Below, piece by piece: positions 1-9,399 of a DNA stretch of 64,000 bases. The first letter of the stretch is position 1. Every line of letters starts with the position of its first letter. Source of the DNA: an uncultured Draconibacterium sp. (GTDB lineage Bacteria; Bacteroidota; Bacteroidia; Bacteroidales; Prolixibacteraceae); NCBI RefSeq assembly GCF_963674925.1, contig NZ_OY771649.1:310001-374000 (forward strand). The letters run 5' to 3'. Made by a program: the position numbers and the translations under genes. Below the pieces are notes generated by a model. It saw only the letters and a list, made by a program, of their open reading frames with translations. It was not told the origin of the DNA and did no database searches.

Positions 1-1
1 C

Positions 2-781
2 ATGGAATCTGAAACATCGTGGAATGTAAGTGAGCAAACCATTGAAGACTTTATTGACGGAGTACTGGAGGAAAGCCTGTTGGAAGAATTCAGTGCTGAA
101 TTAAAAGAAAATACCGATCTGATGGCGGAAGTAGCACTTCGCGAGAATATAAACTCTGCCGTTTCGGAAATAGATATCATGGGCTTACGTCAGAAACTGA
201 AAGACGCAAGAGACGAATCCGAGAAGAAAGAGGTAAAATCGATTATGATGCCTCGAATCGAAATCGGTTCTACCAAATTCTGGCGCAGTAGTGTAGCCGT
301 TATTTTAGTCCTGGTTGGTTTACTGGGGGTAATGCGAATGAATACCAATACGCTTGACAATTCGTACGATAAGTACTTTGAATCGACAACCTGGGCATCT
401 GAACGTTCGGTTGACAGCGATGTGAGTGTAATACAACAGGCTCAAATGTATTTTCAGCAGAATGAGTTCCAGAAAACTATCGATCTGTTGAATAATGTGA
501 CGGTTAAATCTGACGACCAATTTGTTCCGCAGTTTTATAAAGGATTGAGTTATCAGAATTTGAATAAATATCCGAAAGCGGTAACTGAATATACTAAAGT
601 TATTGATCACGGAAATAACATGTTCATTGAGGAAGCTGAGTGGTATAAAGCTCTTTGTTACCTGAAAATGAATAAAAGGGCAGAGGCTAAGAAAGAATTG
701 CTAGCAGTTATTGATCGCAAAGGTCATTACGAAAAAGATGCCAAGGCAATTTTAAGAAAGCTCAGGTACTCTTTTAAATAA
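2..781 (+). CDS. Membrane-anchored TPR protein with anti-sigma-like N terminus
   Basis: Predicted 259-residue protein starting at the first ATG of the window; an upstream start beyond the edge cannot be excluded. Residues 1-70 are acidic and helical (EDFIDGVLEESLLEEF, then NTDLMAEVALREN). They resemble the cytoplasmic segment of Bacteroidota anti-sigma/TPR proteins. One membrane segment follows at about residues 93-112 (SSVAVILVLVGLLGV). The C-terminal 125 residues form TPR-like helical repeats (AQMYFQQNEFQKTIDLL; FYKGLSYQNLNKYPKAVTEY; WYKALCYLKMNKRAEAKKEL). Such proteins usually follow an ECF-type sigma factor gene, which would lie just off the left edge. The gene converges with the CHAT gene, which suggests a common signalling locus. 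The role is inferred from layout and is not certain. Confidence 0.75.
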   Translation: MESETSWNVSEQTIEDFIDGVLEESLLEEFSAELKENTDLMAEVALRENINSAVSEIDIMGLRQKLKDARDESEKKEVKSIMMPRIEIGSTKFWRSSVAVILVLVGLLGVMRMNTNTLDNSYDKYFESTTWASERSVDSDVSVIQQAQMYFQQNEFQKTIDLLNNVTVKSDDQFVPQFYKGLSYQNLNKYPKAVTEYTKVIDHGNNMFIEEAEWYKALCYLKMNKRAEAKKELLAVIDRKGHYEKDAKAILRKLRYSFK

Positions 782-828
782 TCGAAGAATCGTCCAATAG
801 ATTAATTCGAAAACATATACACATTCAA

Positions 829-3722
829 TTAAGCCTGTCGGTTACGACGGGCTTTTTTTATGCGAATTCCCTGGTCGATAGAAAAAGCGATAATCAGAAG
901 AATAAGAATTGCAAAAAAGTAAAGATCATAACTGGTATAAACCGGAGAATTATCGCCAATACATTTAAAGCTCATCCAGTAATGTGGGTGAGCAAGTCTT
1001 GAATTCGATTCTTCAAGGTATTTCAGTTTAGCAAGCCGAAGCGCTTCATCTTTTGTTTTTCCTGCTTTTAAGTATTTATAAAAAGAGGTCATTATTTTTG
1101 TACCGGCCGCATCTTCAACTTCCCAAAGCGACATTATAACCGATGGACATCCGGCATATAAAAAACCTCTGGCCAAACTCATCAGTCCTTCTCCTTTTTG
1201 TAGCTTACCAACACCTGTGTTACATGCACTTAGTACCGTCATACTGGCATTCAAATCGAGATTGTAAATATCTGCGGTATTCAGCCAGCCATCATTATCT
1301 AAAGTCGTTGTGTCTGTATTTTGACTAAAAGCCAAACGAGAATAGGCCGGTAACGAGTCGTTTATGTACGCGTGCATTGCCAGGTGAAGAATATCAAAAT
1401 TGCCACTTTCTTTTCTGAAATTTTGCTCGGTTGCATCTTTGCTTCTAAAAATAGTAGTACTAACCGATTTAGCTATATCATCAACTTCTTTTTGTACGCC
1501 CGGCAGTGGTGCAAGTTTATAACTTGTCCCCGTCATTATAAATTCTTCAGAATTGTAATCAGGAGCAAAGGCCAGAGTGTGGTTTCTAAGTTTTGGTTTT
1601 GATACCTTGTTCTTTAAAAAAATATTTACCGAATTGGCGTAATTAATATTTACATCTTTTATCAGGTAATTCAATTCGTTAAAGCGGATGGTTTCACTCG
1701 TATCAGGCAGCGTCTTTAGTAGCCCGTCGAATGAGATATAATTTAGTTTTCCGTCAGGTACTATTGTCAGGTGTTTTTCAGTAATATCATGCTCGTAAGG
1801 TGCAACCAGCATTTTGTATAAACGGTGCGAAGAAACACAGTATTGTTTTGCATCTTCGTTGTGTGTAAACATATAGTCGGTAGATGACATAAACCGAAAG
1901 GTTTCTTCCAAAGCTTGTATTTCAGCGTTATCGAGCGTCTTTTTGTGAAATTCAATATTGTCGTTCGTAATAAAAAATGTGTACAACGAAGTTAATGTAT
2001 CAGCGTCACTTCCATTTTTAATGTTTTCCGTTGATGGTTCAGCTAAAAAATACTCAACAATTGCTTCCTTTCTTTCAAGCCTGTTTTGAATGTCATTTAA
2101 GCTAAGGGTAGAATTGGAATATTTTAACTGATAGTAGTCGGGGTAACTTTCTTCCATATATCGATTCAGCTCATCTCTTTGCCGCGATGCATCAAAAATC
2201 TTATCGTTATATTCTTCCAACAACGAACTATCAGGTTCAACGTAGCTTAATTCCTCGTATTGTAATTCGGAATAGTTAGCGATAGTATTGTTTAGTCTAC
2301 GTTCCAGCTCTAATAGGCTATCAGGGATCAAACTATTTTGCTGAGCCAGTTCATTGGCAATTTTATCGAAAAGTGCACTGCTTTTTAGCTGTTCCGAATT
2401 GTTAAAAGCAATATCAAGAAACTCCTGATTACCCGAGTAACTATAAGCAAGGTAAGCCGTTTCAATAATTTTACCGATGGTTTGGTATTGCAGATTTGAC
2501 AGTTGAATCTTGCTTTCATCATTCGAAATCTCTTTCCGCGCCTGTTGAATAAGATTACTCGTATTGTTATAACAGCTCAGTGCATAGTCAAGGTTTTCGC
2601 TGAAATCTATGCCTTTGTTCTCATTATCAAGCAGAGCAATTTCAAGATATACATCACCTATTGCTTTTATCAGGTCCAGACAATCCATCAACGAACGTGA
2701 TTGCTGGATTTCAATTGCCGAACTTTCAGGATCTGTTTGCTCTACTTCCAATGCAGCCAGTCCTTTTTTATAAGAATCAATTGCTCTGAGAAGGTTTTGT
2801 CTTTTTTCTTCTCTGAATCGATTTATTTCCTGAGTCTTTATTGTACGGTTTCGGTAAATATTTCCTTCATATTCATAATAACTGGAGAGTACTGGACCGT
2901 AACCTTTGGTGAAATTCTGTAGAACATTATAAGCTTCAGATAAATTTTCTAAGGCTTTTTCAAAATTATTTATCCCTGAAAGAAATTCGGCGTAACTCAT
3001 GTACGTGTAGGCAAGGTCTAAACCTTTACCATAATATTCTTTTGAGAAAGATATCGCATGTTTAAAATGATAATCTGCTTTTTCGAATTCTTTAAGGTTA
3101 TAGTAGCTGCCTCCAATAATGTTATCAAAATAAATTTGATTGGATGAGTCAGCAGATGTATAACATTTTTCTGCAATATCGATAACGCCTTGGTAGTTTT
3201 TTGCTATAAATTCAACCTCCGCAATAGCATAATAAGCATCTACTAGGTTATTTAAATTAACAGGTATTTGAGAATTATATGATGATATTGCTTGATTATA
3301 ATACTTTACGGCGTTGGTATAATCCAGTTTAGCTCTGTATGCATTTCCTATATTAATATAAAGATTCCCTAACAGACCATAATTTAAGGGATCTCGAAGA
3401 AACATATTTTTCTCAGACAACATATAATTTTCTAATGCCTTTTCATTTTCTCCCAGGTTTTTATAACTAATTCCAATAGAATAATAGGCCGTTGCTAAAT
3501 AATAATTTTCATTTCCGTAAATTTTTTTTCGATAGTCTAAGTATTGTTTAAAAGCCTCCAGGGCTTCGTTGTGTGTTTTCCATCTCTGGTTAGAATGGCT
3601 CCCGCTTGTCTTAATTTGTTGGATTCCAGTACTAATGCAGCAGAATCTTGTGCCTGGGCATGCAGGATATTGGGGAAAAATACTATGAGAAATATGAAGC
3701 TTAACTTCTTGGAAATTGTCAT
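829..3722 (-). CDS. TPR-CHAT protease-like protein, interrupted by a frameshift
   Basis: The reading frame 829-3423 gives TPR-like repeats followed by a CHAT (caspase/separase-like) domain. The catalytic His is in LHLAMHAYIND and the Cys in LSACNTGVGK, at about residue 730. One membrane helix near the end (YFFAILILLIIAFSI) is followed by a basic tail. The true start is probably the ATG at 3722, which opens a secretion signal (SKKLSFIFLIVFFPNILHAQA) in another frame. That frame runs into GKH and then out of register. Removing one CA/GT pair at about 3569-3579 joins it to NEALEAFKQYLDYRKK in the main frame, so the gene carries a 2-base insertion in a short GT repeat. It could be a pseudogene, a phase-variable gene or an assembly error. 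The N terminus with TPRs and CHAT would lie outside the inner membrane. The gene is divergent from the three peptide genes, with 135 bases between starts. Confidence 0.8.
831..859 (+). terminator. Rho-independent terminator of the TPR gene
   Basis: A 10-bp stem (831-840 with 845-854, one G-T pair), a GTTA loop and a T run to 859. It lies 50 bases after the TPR stop and overlaps the last codons of the convergent CHAT gene. Confidence 0.65.
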
Positions 3723-3857
3723 TTGTTGTTGTGAATTATAGCACCAAAATAGAACTTTTTTCAATTTTTTTCAAAAAAGGGGGGTTACCTTTTTCTACTT
3801 ATCAGAATATATTAGTGAATGTGTGTTTAAAAGTTTAACGAATTAATTTATTATACG

Positions 3858-4004
3858 ATGAAAAGAGTACAGTTTGAATCAACAGAAAATACTTTCGAAG
3901 TTAAGGGTTTTGAAGTAATCAGCGAAAAAGCAATGAGCGAAGTTCGTGGTGGTGGAACTCCAAACTCAAGAGACAAAGATATTTTTGACTTTGAAGAAGA
4001 ATAA
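3858..4004 (+). CDS. Short GG-motif peptide, copy 1 (48 aa)
   Basis: First of three tandem small ORFs, 48 residues. The N-terminal leader (MKRVQFESTENTFEVKG, then FEVISEKAMSEV) ends in an R-G-G-G motif. It is followed by the segment TPNSRDKDIFDFEEE, identical in all three copies. The layout resembles Bacteroidota double-glycine leader peptides, where processing follows GG. In those families, however, the part after GG normally varies, whereas here it is invariant. No C39 transporter or modification enzyme is visible nearby. It is divergent from the CHAT gene, whose product is a possible processing enzyme (inference). Too short for usual ORF cut-offs, but supported by its two relatives. Confidence 0.75.
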   Translation: MKRVQFESTENTFEVKGFEVISEKAMSEVRGGGTPNSRDKDIFDFEEE

Positions 4005-4036
4005 AAAAAGTATTTAACTGTTAAGATATATAAGAA

Positions 4037-4174
4037 ATGAAAGTTATAGCTAATTTTTTTACAGAGAACGATAGAGATTTTGAGGTATTGTCTGAAGAAG
4101 CAATGAACGAAGTTCGTGGTGGAGGAACTCCAAACTCAAGAGATAAAGATATTTTCGATTTTGAAGAAGAATAA
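4037..4174 (+). CDS. Short GG-motif peptide, copy 2 (45 aa)
   Basis: Second copy, 45 residues, 32 bases after copy 1. The leader MKVIANFFTENDRDFEVL then SEEAMNEV shares only the FEV(I/L)SE.AM.EVR pattern with copy 1. The 18 residues from GGG to the end are identical. Within that stretch copy 2 differs from copy 1 by four silent changes and no replacement, which points to purifying selection on the C terminus and not simply very recent duplication. Confidence 0.75.
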   Translation: MKVIANFFTENDRDFEVLSEEAMNEVRGGGTPNSRDKDIFDFEEE

Positions 4175-4192
4175 GCCTAAAAAATAGAAACA

Positions 4193-4336
4193 ATGAAAGC
4201 TATAACTATACAATCACAGTACAATTTAGATAATTTTGTTTTTGATGTTCTTTCTCAAGAAGAACTTAATGAAGTTCGAGGCGGAGGAACACCAAACTCA
4301 AGAGATAAAGATATTTTCGATTTTGAAGAAGAATAG
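4193..4336 (+). CDS. Short GG-motif peptide, copy 3 (47 aa)
   Basis: Third copy, 47 residues, 18 bases after copy 2. The leader MKAITIQSQYNLDNFVFDVL then SQEELNEV is different again. The R-G-G-G motif and the following TPNSRDKDIFDFEEE are unchanged apart from silent substitutions. It is followed after 34 bases by a strong terminator, so the three peptides probably share one transcript. Confidence 0.75.
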   Translation: MKAITIQSQYNLDNFVFDVLSQEELNEVRGGGTPNSRDKDIFDFEEE

Positions 4337-4370
4337 CCTATATACAGAACCAATTGAGTTGTTAGTACAG

Positions 4371-4404
4371 GGGTTAAAACAAGGACGGTTTTAACCCTTT
4401 TTTT
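4371..4404 (+). terminator. Terminator of the peptide operon
   Basis: Perfect 10-bp stem (4371-4380 with 4388-4397), 7-base loop and a run of seven T. It closes the three-peptide transcript and lies just before the stop of the convergent methyltransferase gene. Confidence 0.85.
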
Positions 4405-4410
4405 ATGTCC

Positions 4411-5547
4411 TTATTTTCCCTTTCCCTCAAACAAGCTGTAATTATTAAACTTACATTTTAGCGCCCCGTTAAATAAATCAATTCGTTGCGATGGTTTTAA
4501 TCCAACAAATTTTAAGCTATCTATCGATGAGCTAAGTATCCAGGCACTGTTGCCAGCATATTGGTGTTTTAAACGCTCTCCAATCATTGAATAAAGACCA
4601 TCTAGGTCATTCTCCTTTAGTCTCTCTCCGTATGGTGGATTTGTTACTATGGTTGCGTTATCCAAATCAATATCCAGATTTTTGAAGTCGGTACAGGCAA
4701 ATTGTATTTTATTAAAAACCAGTGCGCGTCGTGCATTGGTTTGTGCATTTAACAAATTACTTCCCGAAATATCCGAAGCATATATTTTATGCCTGAATTC
4801 TCTTTTTTCAACCGGCTCCGTAACTTTCTCCCAAAGCAAAGGATCAAAATCGTTCCAGAGTTGAAAGGCAAATTCTTTCCGGAATTTAGCTGCAGGAATG
4901 TTTTGTGCGATCATAGCCGCTTCAATAGGTAAAGTGCCTGAACCGCACATCGGATCCATAAAATCCGAATTTCCAAGCCATCCGGATAGATAGATCATTC
5001 CGGCAGCAAGTACTTCGTTTAAAGGTGCATCTCCCTGTTTTACCCGATATCCTCTTTTATGAAGAGATTCTCCCGAGCTGTCAATCGACAAAGTACAGTT
5101 ATCCTGGAAAATATGAACATTTATAATAATATCCGGATTATCTGTGTCAACACTGGGCCGTTTCCCAAAATTCTCACGAAAATAATCGGCAATAGCATCT
5201 TTTACTTTAAGAGAGGCAAACATTGAGTTTCTGAAATCGCGTGAGTTAACAACAACACTGTTAATCACAAAATTCTGATCGACACTAAAATAGTTTTGCC
5301 ACTTTATTCTTTTGCATTTTAAGTAGAACTGATCGACATTTTTAAAATTAAAATGTTCAATCTCCTTTAAAATGCGTAAAGCTGCCCGAAGGTGATAGTT
5401 TGATTTATAGATCAGTTCAAGGTCACCATCATAAAATACGGCACGTTTTCCGCGTCGTACGTTTTTACCGCCAATGCGTTTAACTTCTTTGGCCAAAACA
5501 TCTTCCAAACCGGAAAAGGTTTTTGCGATTAATTTATACTCTTTCAA
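4411..5547 (-). CDS. THUMP-domain class I rRNA methyltransferase (RlmL-type)
   Basis: A 378-residue protein with a THUMP RNA-binding region (about residues 45-155) and a Rossmann methyltransferase fold. SAM-binding motif I is DPMCGSGTLPIEAA (about residue 197) and the catalytic motif is NPPYGER (about 305), typical of N2-guanine/N6-adenine methyltransferases. It corresponds to the N-terminal half of E. coli RlmL, which makes m2G2445 in 23S rRNA; the exact target here is inferred. It lies 18 bases downstream of the serine acetyltransferase gene on the same strand and is probably co-transcribed. Confidence 0.85.
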   Translation of the reverse strand: MKEYKLIAKTFSGLEDVLAKEVKRIGGKNVRRGKRAVFYDGDLELIYKSNYHLRAALRILKEIEHFNFKNVDQFYLKCKRIKWQNYFSVDQNFVINSVVVNSRDFRNSMFASLKVKDAIADYFRENFGKRPSVDTDNPDIIINVHIFQDNCTLSIDSSGESLHKRGYRVKQGDAPLNEVLAAGMIYLSGWLGNSDFMDPMCGSGTLPIEAAMIAQNIPAAKFRKEFAFQLWNDFDPLLWEKVTEPVEKREFRHKIYASDISGSNLLNAQTNARRALVFNKIQFACTDFKNLDIDLDNATIVTNPPYGERLKENDLDGLYSMIGERLKHQYAGNSAWILSSSIDSLKFVGLKPSQRIDLFNGALKCKFNNYSLFEGKGK

Positions 5548-5565
5548 TGATTTGATTTTTTGTTT

Positions 5566-6492
5566 TTAAATACCTGCTCCGTCCATAAACGGAATATCTC
5601 GCGGGCGTTTTTGCACCACACGAGAATTGGCCGGAAGATCGTTGGTTACCCAAACATTACCTCCAATAACGGAGTTTTCGCCGATTGTTACACGGCCCAG
5701 GATGGTTGCACCCGCATAAATAACTACATTATTTTCCAAAATCGGGTGACGAGGAATTCCTTTAATCGGGTTACCATCATCGTCAAGAGGAAAGCTTTTT
5801 GCACCTAAGGTAACTCCCTGGTATATCTTTACATTATCGCCAATAATACATGTCGATCCAATAACAACTCCCGTACCGTGGTCGATCGTAAAATTTTCAC
5901 CAATTTGAGCACGTGGATGGATATCTATTCCTGTTTCACTGTGCGCCATTTCGGTTATAAAACGTGGAATAAGCGGAACATCCAGTTCCAGAAGTTTGTG
6001 GGCAATACGGTAATTTGTAATAGCCCGGATTCCCGGATAGCTAAAAATAACTTCGCCAAAGTTTTTTGCTGCCGGATCATTCAAAAATGTAGCTTCAACA
6101 TCAGCTACTAATCTGCGCCTGATCTCCGGCAGAAACTCTATAAAAGCAACCGCTCTTTCCTGTGCACCTGTTCTGTGTTTTTCAACTCTTTGTTCCGACT
6201 CATCGGTACACTCAAAACACAGTCCGGCCAAAATCTCACGGGTAAGCATTTCAAGCAACTCATCAACATAAACTCCCATATAATGCGGAGTTATGGTGGT
6301 TTTTAAAGTAGTTGTTCCAAAATAGCCAGGAAAAAGAATCTCGCGAACCAGATTAATAATTCGTTTTAATTGTTTATTTGATGGCAGTGGATCTCCCATC
6401 ATATGTTTATGACAAACTAATTTGTATGATTCAGGGTTACTCAGTTTGCTTACTGTATCTAAAATTTTTTGGTCTACGGTATTATTTGTCAT
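5566..6492 (-). CDS. cysE: Serine O-acetyltransferase
   Basis: A 308-residue protein that transfers acetyl from acetyl-CoA to L-serine, the first step of cysteine synthesis. The N-terminal helical half (residues 1-170) is followed by a left-handed beta-helix of hexapeptide repeats: IDIHPRAQIGENFTIDHGTG, VVIGSTCIIGDNVKIYQGV, then VVIYAGATILGRVTIGENSV. The DHGTG motif carries the catalytic His. It is somewhat longer than E. coli CysE, as is usual in Bacteroidota. A TANNTTTG box lies 17 bases before the start. Confidence 0.9.
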   Translation of the reverse strand: MTNNTVDQKILDTVSKLSNPESYKLVCHKHMMGDPLPSNKQLKRIINLVREILFPGYFGTTTLKTTITPHYMGVYVDELLEMLTREILAGLCFECTDESEQRVEKHRTGAQERAVAFIEFLPEIRRRLVADVEATFLNDPAAKNFGEVIFSYPGIRAITNYRIAHKLLELDVPLIPRFITEMAHSETGIDIHPRAQIGENFTIDHGTGVVIGSTCIIGDNVKIYQGVTLGAKSFPLDDDGNPIKGIPRHPILENNVVIYAGATILGRVTIGENSVIGGNVWVTNDLPANSRVVQKRPRDIPFMDGAGI

Positions 6493-6509
6493 ATCGTTGA
6501 ATTATATTA

Positions 6510-6517
6510 CAAAACTA
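6510..6517 (-). promoter_or_regulatory. Putative Bacteroidota -7 box of cysE
   Basis: Minus-strand TAGTTTTG matches the Bacteroidota -7 consensus TANNTTTG. Its 3' end is 17 bases from the cysE ATG. No clear -33 TTG is visible. Confidence 0.4.
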
Positions 6518-6577
6518 ATTACATTCATTTAAGAATTGTAACATATAACATATAAAAGAAGTTTCTTGTTGAAGGTT

Positions 6578-7102
6578 TTAATCTAAACTTGAGATGACTT
6601 GAATTGCAGCGTTTTTTCGCTCTTCGTAATCTCCTTTTATTAAATGATAGGAGAATTGGAACTTTTTTAATTCCTGAATGTAAGTTTTCTGAAGATTTTC
6701 ACGATCAGTTCCGCCATTCTCACGGACATTATCAGGTACCCAGGGCAAATCAGTGTCACAAACCAAAAAAGTGTCAATATGAGTTTCTTTGATTGTTTCT
6801 TCAATCCATGCAGGAACTTTCCCGTACACAACGTCCAGCCAGATTTTAGTAATGAGAAGCCAGGTATCTAAAATAATCAGAGATGGTTGCTGCAAAACCA
6901 TTTCCTTGTATTGTTCAACTTGCTTTTCTGCTATCAGAACAACATCGTCATAAGTGTACGAACGATGTAGTTGTTCTACATAACTTCTTGCGAATTCGGG
7001 GACGAACGGTACATTATAATGCGTTGCCAACGCCTTTGCAAGTGTACTCTTTCCGGTTGATTCGGCTCCGGTAATGGCAATTATTTTAGTTGTTTGTTTC
7101 AA
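6578..7102 (-). CDS. NadR-type ribosylnicotinamide kinase domain protein
   Basis: A 174-residue P-loop protein. Walker A is GAESTGKST at the N terminus, followed by VPEFARSYVEQL. This matches the C-terminal kinase domain of NadR, which phosphorylates nicotinamide riboside to NMN. The adenylyltransferase and HTH domains of full NadR are absent. The start overlaps the end of pnuC by 17 bases, which supports joint action in vitamin salvage: PnuC imports the riboside and this kinase traps it. The substrate is inferred from the pairing. Confidence 0.8.
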   Translation of the reverse strand: MKQTTKIIAITGAESTGKSTLAKALATHYNVPFVPEFARSYVEQLHRSYTYDDVVLIAEKQVEQYKEMVLQQPSLIILDTWLLITKIWLDVVYGKVPAWIEETIKETHIDTFLVCDTDLPWVPDNVRENGGTDRENLQKTYIQELKKFQFSYHLIKGDYEERKNAAIQVISSLD

Positions 7103-7691
7103 TACTGTTCAGGTCTTTTTTCCACTCAATATAGCCCAATAAAGCCATAACGGTGTAAACGATAAATAAAATTACGGTTGCCCATAAACCTTTGTACACA
7201 TACAAACCTGCGCTAAATGCATCGATAAATATCCATAGTAGCCAGTGTTCAATGTATTTTCTTGCAAGCATCCATGTGGCAACAATGCTGAGAGCTGTTG
7301 TTACTGAATCCATGTGCGGAACGTCAGAATTGGTATAATTCCTCAGTATAAAAAGGATGAGAGCATAAAGGGCAATTGAAACCACTGCCAGTTTTAGCCA
7401 CAATATTTTTCGGGTGGTTTTTACGGCAACTTTCTTCTCATTTTGTTTTTTACCGCTTAGCCAAAAATACCAGCCATAAATACTAATTATTACGTAATAG
7501 GCCTGCAGTCCCATGTCGGCATATAACCGGGCATTAAAAAATACAAGCACATAAAGCGCAGAGGTTAATAAACCTGTTGGCCACGTTAAGATGTGTTGTT
7601 TTATGGAAAAAAAAATGTAGGCTAAACCAAGAATGGCTCCCAGTATTTCAACATAATTACCTAAGAGCCATTCCAAAACTATATCAGTCAT
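7086..7691 (-). CDS. pnuC: Nicotinamide riboside transporter PnuC
   Basis: A 201-residue membrane protein with about seven hydrophobic segments. It carries the PnuC signature region (LTWPTGLLTSALYVLVFFNARLYADMGLQ) and the conserved YGWYFWLSG, within residues 30-80. It mediates facilitated uptake of nicotinamide riboside across the inner membrane. It is 5 bases downstream of the S41 peptidase gene and overlaps the kinase gene. PnuT (thiamine) relatives look similar, but the NadR-like partner favours nicotinamide riboside. Confidence 0.85.
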   Translation of the reverse strand: MTDIVLEWLLGNYVEILGAILGLAYIFFSIKQHILTWPTGLLTSALYVLVFFNARLYADMGLQAYYVIISIYGWYFWLSGKKQNEKKVAVKTTRKILWLKLAVVSIALYALILFILRNYTNSDVPHMDSVTTALSIVATWMLARKYIEHWLLWIFIDAFSAGLYVYKGLWATVILFIVYTVMALLGYIEWKKDLNSIETNN

Positions 7692-7696
7692 AAAAT

Positions 7697-9322
7697 TTAA
7701 TCAGTTGTAACTAAAAGCGCTGCATATTTGTCCTGGTTGTCAAAAACTTCAAGAGCTTTTAAAATTGCATCGTCATTTTCGTTTAAAACTTTGTACATGT
7801 CGTTTCGTGAGTACACGTCTCGGGCTATCAAAGCTTTAAGTTCCCGTTTAAGTTCATCTTTTAGAATTGACAAACTTTCTTCATCTTTTTCAATACCTTC
7901 TTCAATACCTTTGGCAACTACCTGCTCAATATTCTCATCCGAAATCTCAAATTTCTCATTGAATTTTTCAAATTTCGGATATTGTTTTGCGATGTCTTCA
8001 CGGTGAAGATCAACATAATCCAAAACAAAATTATAGGTAACCTGCTTTCTTCTTAGTTTATTGATGTAGGCATAATGCGAAGAAGTGTCCATGGGAACAA
8101 AAATATCAGGCATTACACCTCCACCTCCATAAACATCGCGGCCGCTAACCAGCGTTTTGTGTTTTAACTCATCATCAAAATGAATGCTGTCGGCACTAAA
8201 CATCTCCCCATTACTAATTCTGTTGGCGTAATCTTTACGGTATTCGCTAATGCCTTCTTCATAAGGTTTTTGAATACATCTGCCGCTTGGCGTGTAATAG
8301 TGAGCGGTGGTTAAGCGAATCATCGACCCGTCATTCAGGAAGAATGGTTTTTGCACCAAACCTTTTCCAAACGAACGACGTCCAATAATAACTCCACGAT
8401 CCCAGTCCTGAATAGCACCCGAAACAATTTCACTTGCAGAAGCTGAACCCTCGTTAACTAAAACAACAACTTTACCTTCTTGAAAAGAACCTTTTGATGT
8501 AGCTTTATAGTCTCTTTTAGGATCGTTGGTACCATTGGTATAAACAATCAACTGGTCATCAGTTAAAAACTGGTCGGCTAACTCAATGGCCGATTTTAGG
8601 TAACCTCCACCATTGTTTCTTAAATCGAGAACTAGATTTTGTATTCCTTCACCTTTTAAATCCGACATGGCCTCTAAAAACTCATCGGTAGTTGTTGCCG
8701 AGAATTTATTTAGCTTGATATAACCGGTCGACTCATCCAGCATGTATGAAGCATCCAGACTAAAAATTGGAATTTTATCTCTTTCAATTGTAAAATCCAG
8801 CGGATCAGTTTCACCTTTTCTGGCAACTGTTAAATCGACTTTACTTCCTTTTTCTCCACGTAACAAATCAAAAACATCCGAATTTTTCAAACCAATTCCG
8901 GCTATGTTTTCACCGTCAACTTCAATAATCCGGTCACCGGCACGCAAACCAACTTTTTCAGAAGGACCTTCGGCAATTATCGTAGTCACCAGCAAGGTAT
9001 CCTTATATATATTGAATGAAATTCCGATCCCCTCAAAATTTCCTTTAAGCGGTTCGTTCATTTTATCCACTTCTTCTTTCGAAATATACGTTGAGTGCGG
9101 ATCGAGCTCTTCAAGTAAATGAACAATGGCCTTTTCTGTTAAGTCACTAACATCTGAAGAGTCTACATAATAACCATCAACTAAACGCAGTAAACGGGCA
9201 AATTTTACCTGGTTTTCCTGTACTTCGTTTTGTGCCTGTGTAGCAACTGGTCCAATCAGGAAGAATGCTAAAAATATACCTAACCCAATTGTTTTAATAT
9301 GTTGAATTTTTGTTACAGCCAT
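7697..9322 (-). CDS. C-terminal processing peptidase, S41 family
   Basis: About 541 residues from the ATG at 9322; a TTG nine bases upstream is less likely. Signal peptide (IGLGIFLAFFLIGPVATQAQ), PDZ domain (about residues 85-170, GIGISFN...VGLRAGDRI) and tail-specific protease core. The catalytic Ser is in EGSASASEI and the Lys in GRRSFGKGLVQKP. It is exported and cleaves envelope proteins from the C terminus. It heads a tight run with pnuC and the kinase and follows guaA by 77 bases. Confidence 0.88.
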   Translation of the reverse strand: MAVTKIQHIKTIGLGIFLAFFLIGPVATQAQNEVQENQVKFARLLRLVDGYYVDSSDVSDLTEKAIVHLLEELDPHSTYISKEEVDKMNEPLKGNFEGIGISFNIYKDTLLVTTIIAEGPSEKVGLRAGDRIIEVDGENIAGIGLKNSDVFDLLRGEKGSKVDLTVARKGETDPLDFTIERDKIPIFSLDASYMLDESTGYIKLNKFSATTTDEFLEAMSDLKGEGIQNLVLDLRNNGGGYLKSAIELADQFLTDDQLIVYTNGTNDPKRDYKATSKGSFQEGKVVVLVNEGSASASEIVSGAIQDWDRGVIIGRRSFGKGLVQKPFFLNDGSMIRLTTAHYYTPSGRCIQKPYEEGISEYRKDYANRISNGEMFSADSIHFDDELKHKTLVSGRDVYGGGGVMPDIFVPMDTSSHYAYINKLRRKQVTYNFVLDYVDLHREDIAKQYPKFEKFNEKFEISDENIEQVVAKGIEEGIEKDEESLSILKDELKRELKALIARDVYSRNDMYKVLNENDDAILKALEVFDNQDKYAALLVTTD

Positions 9323-9399
9323 AATTCTCAATTTTTAATAATAACGAAACAATCAAACAATAAGTCTGCCAAAATTGATATTGTTTCATTCTGCAACAA

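Noticed and set aside
3544..3741. Plus-strand frame overlapping the CHAT start
   Set aside because: It is the antisense of the displaced signal-peptide frame; no coding character.
3858..4336. Complete RiPP biosynthetic cluster
   Set aside because: No radical SAM, cyclase, lanthipeptide or C39 transporter gene within the visible region; only the GG motif supports it.
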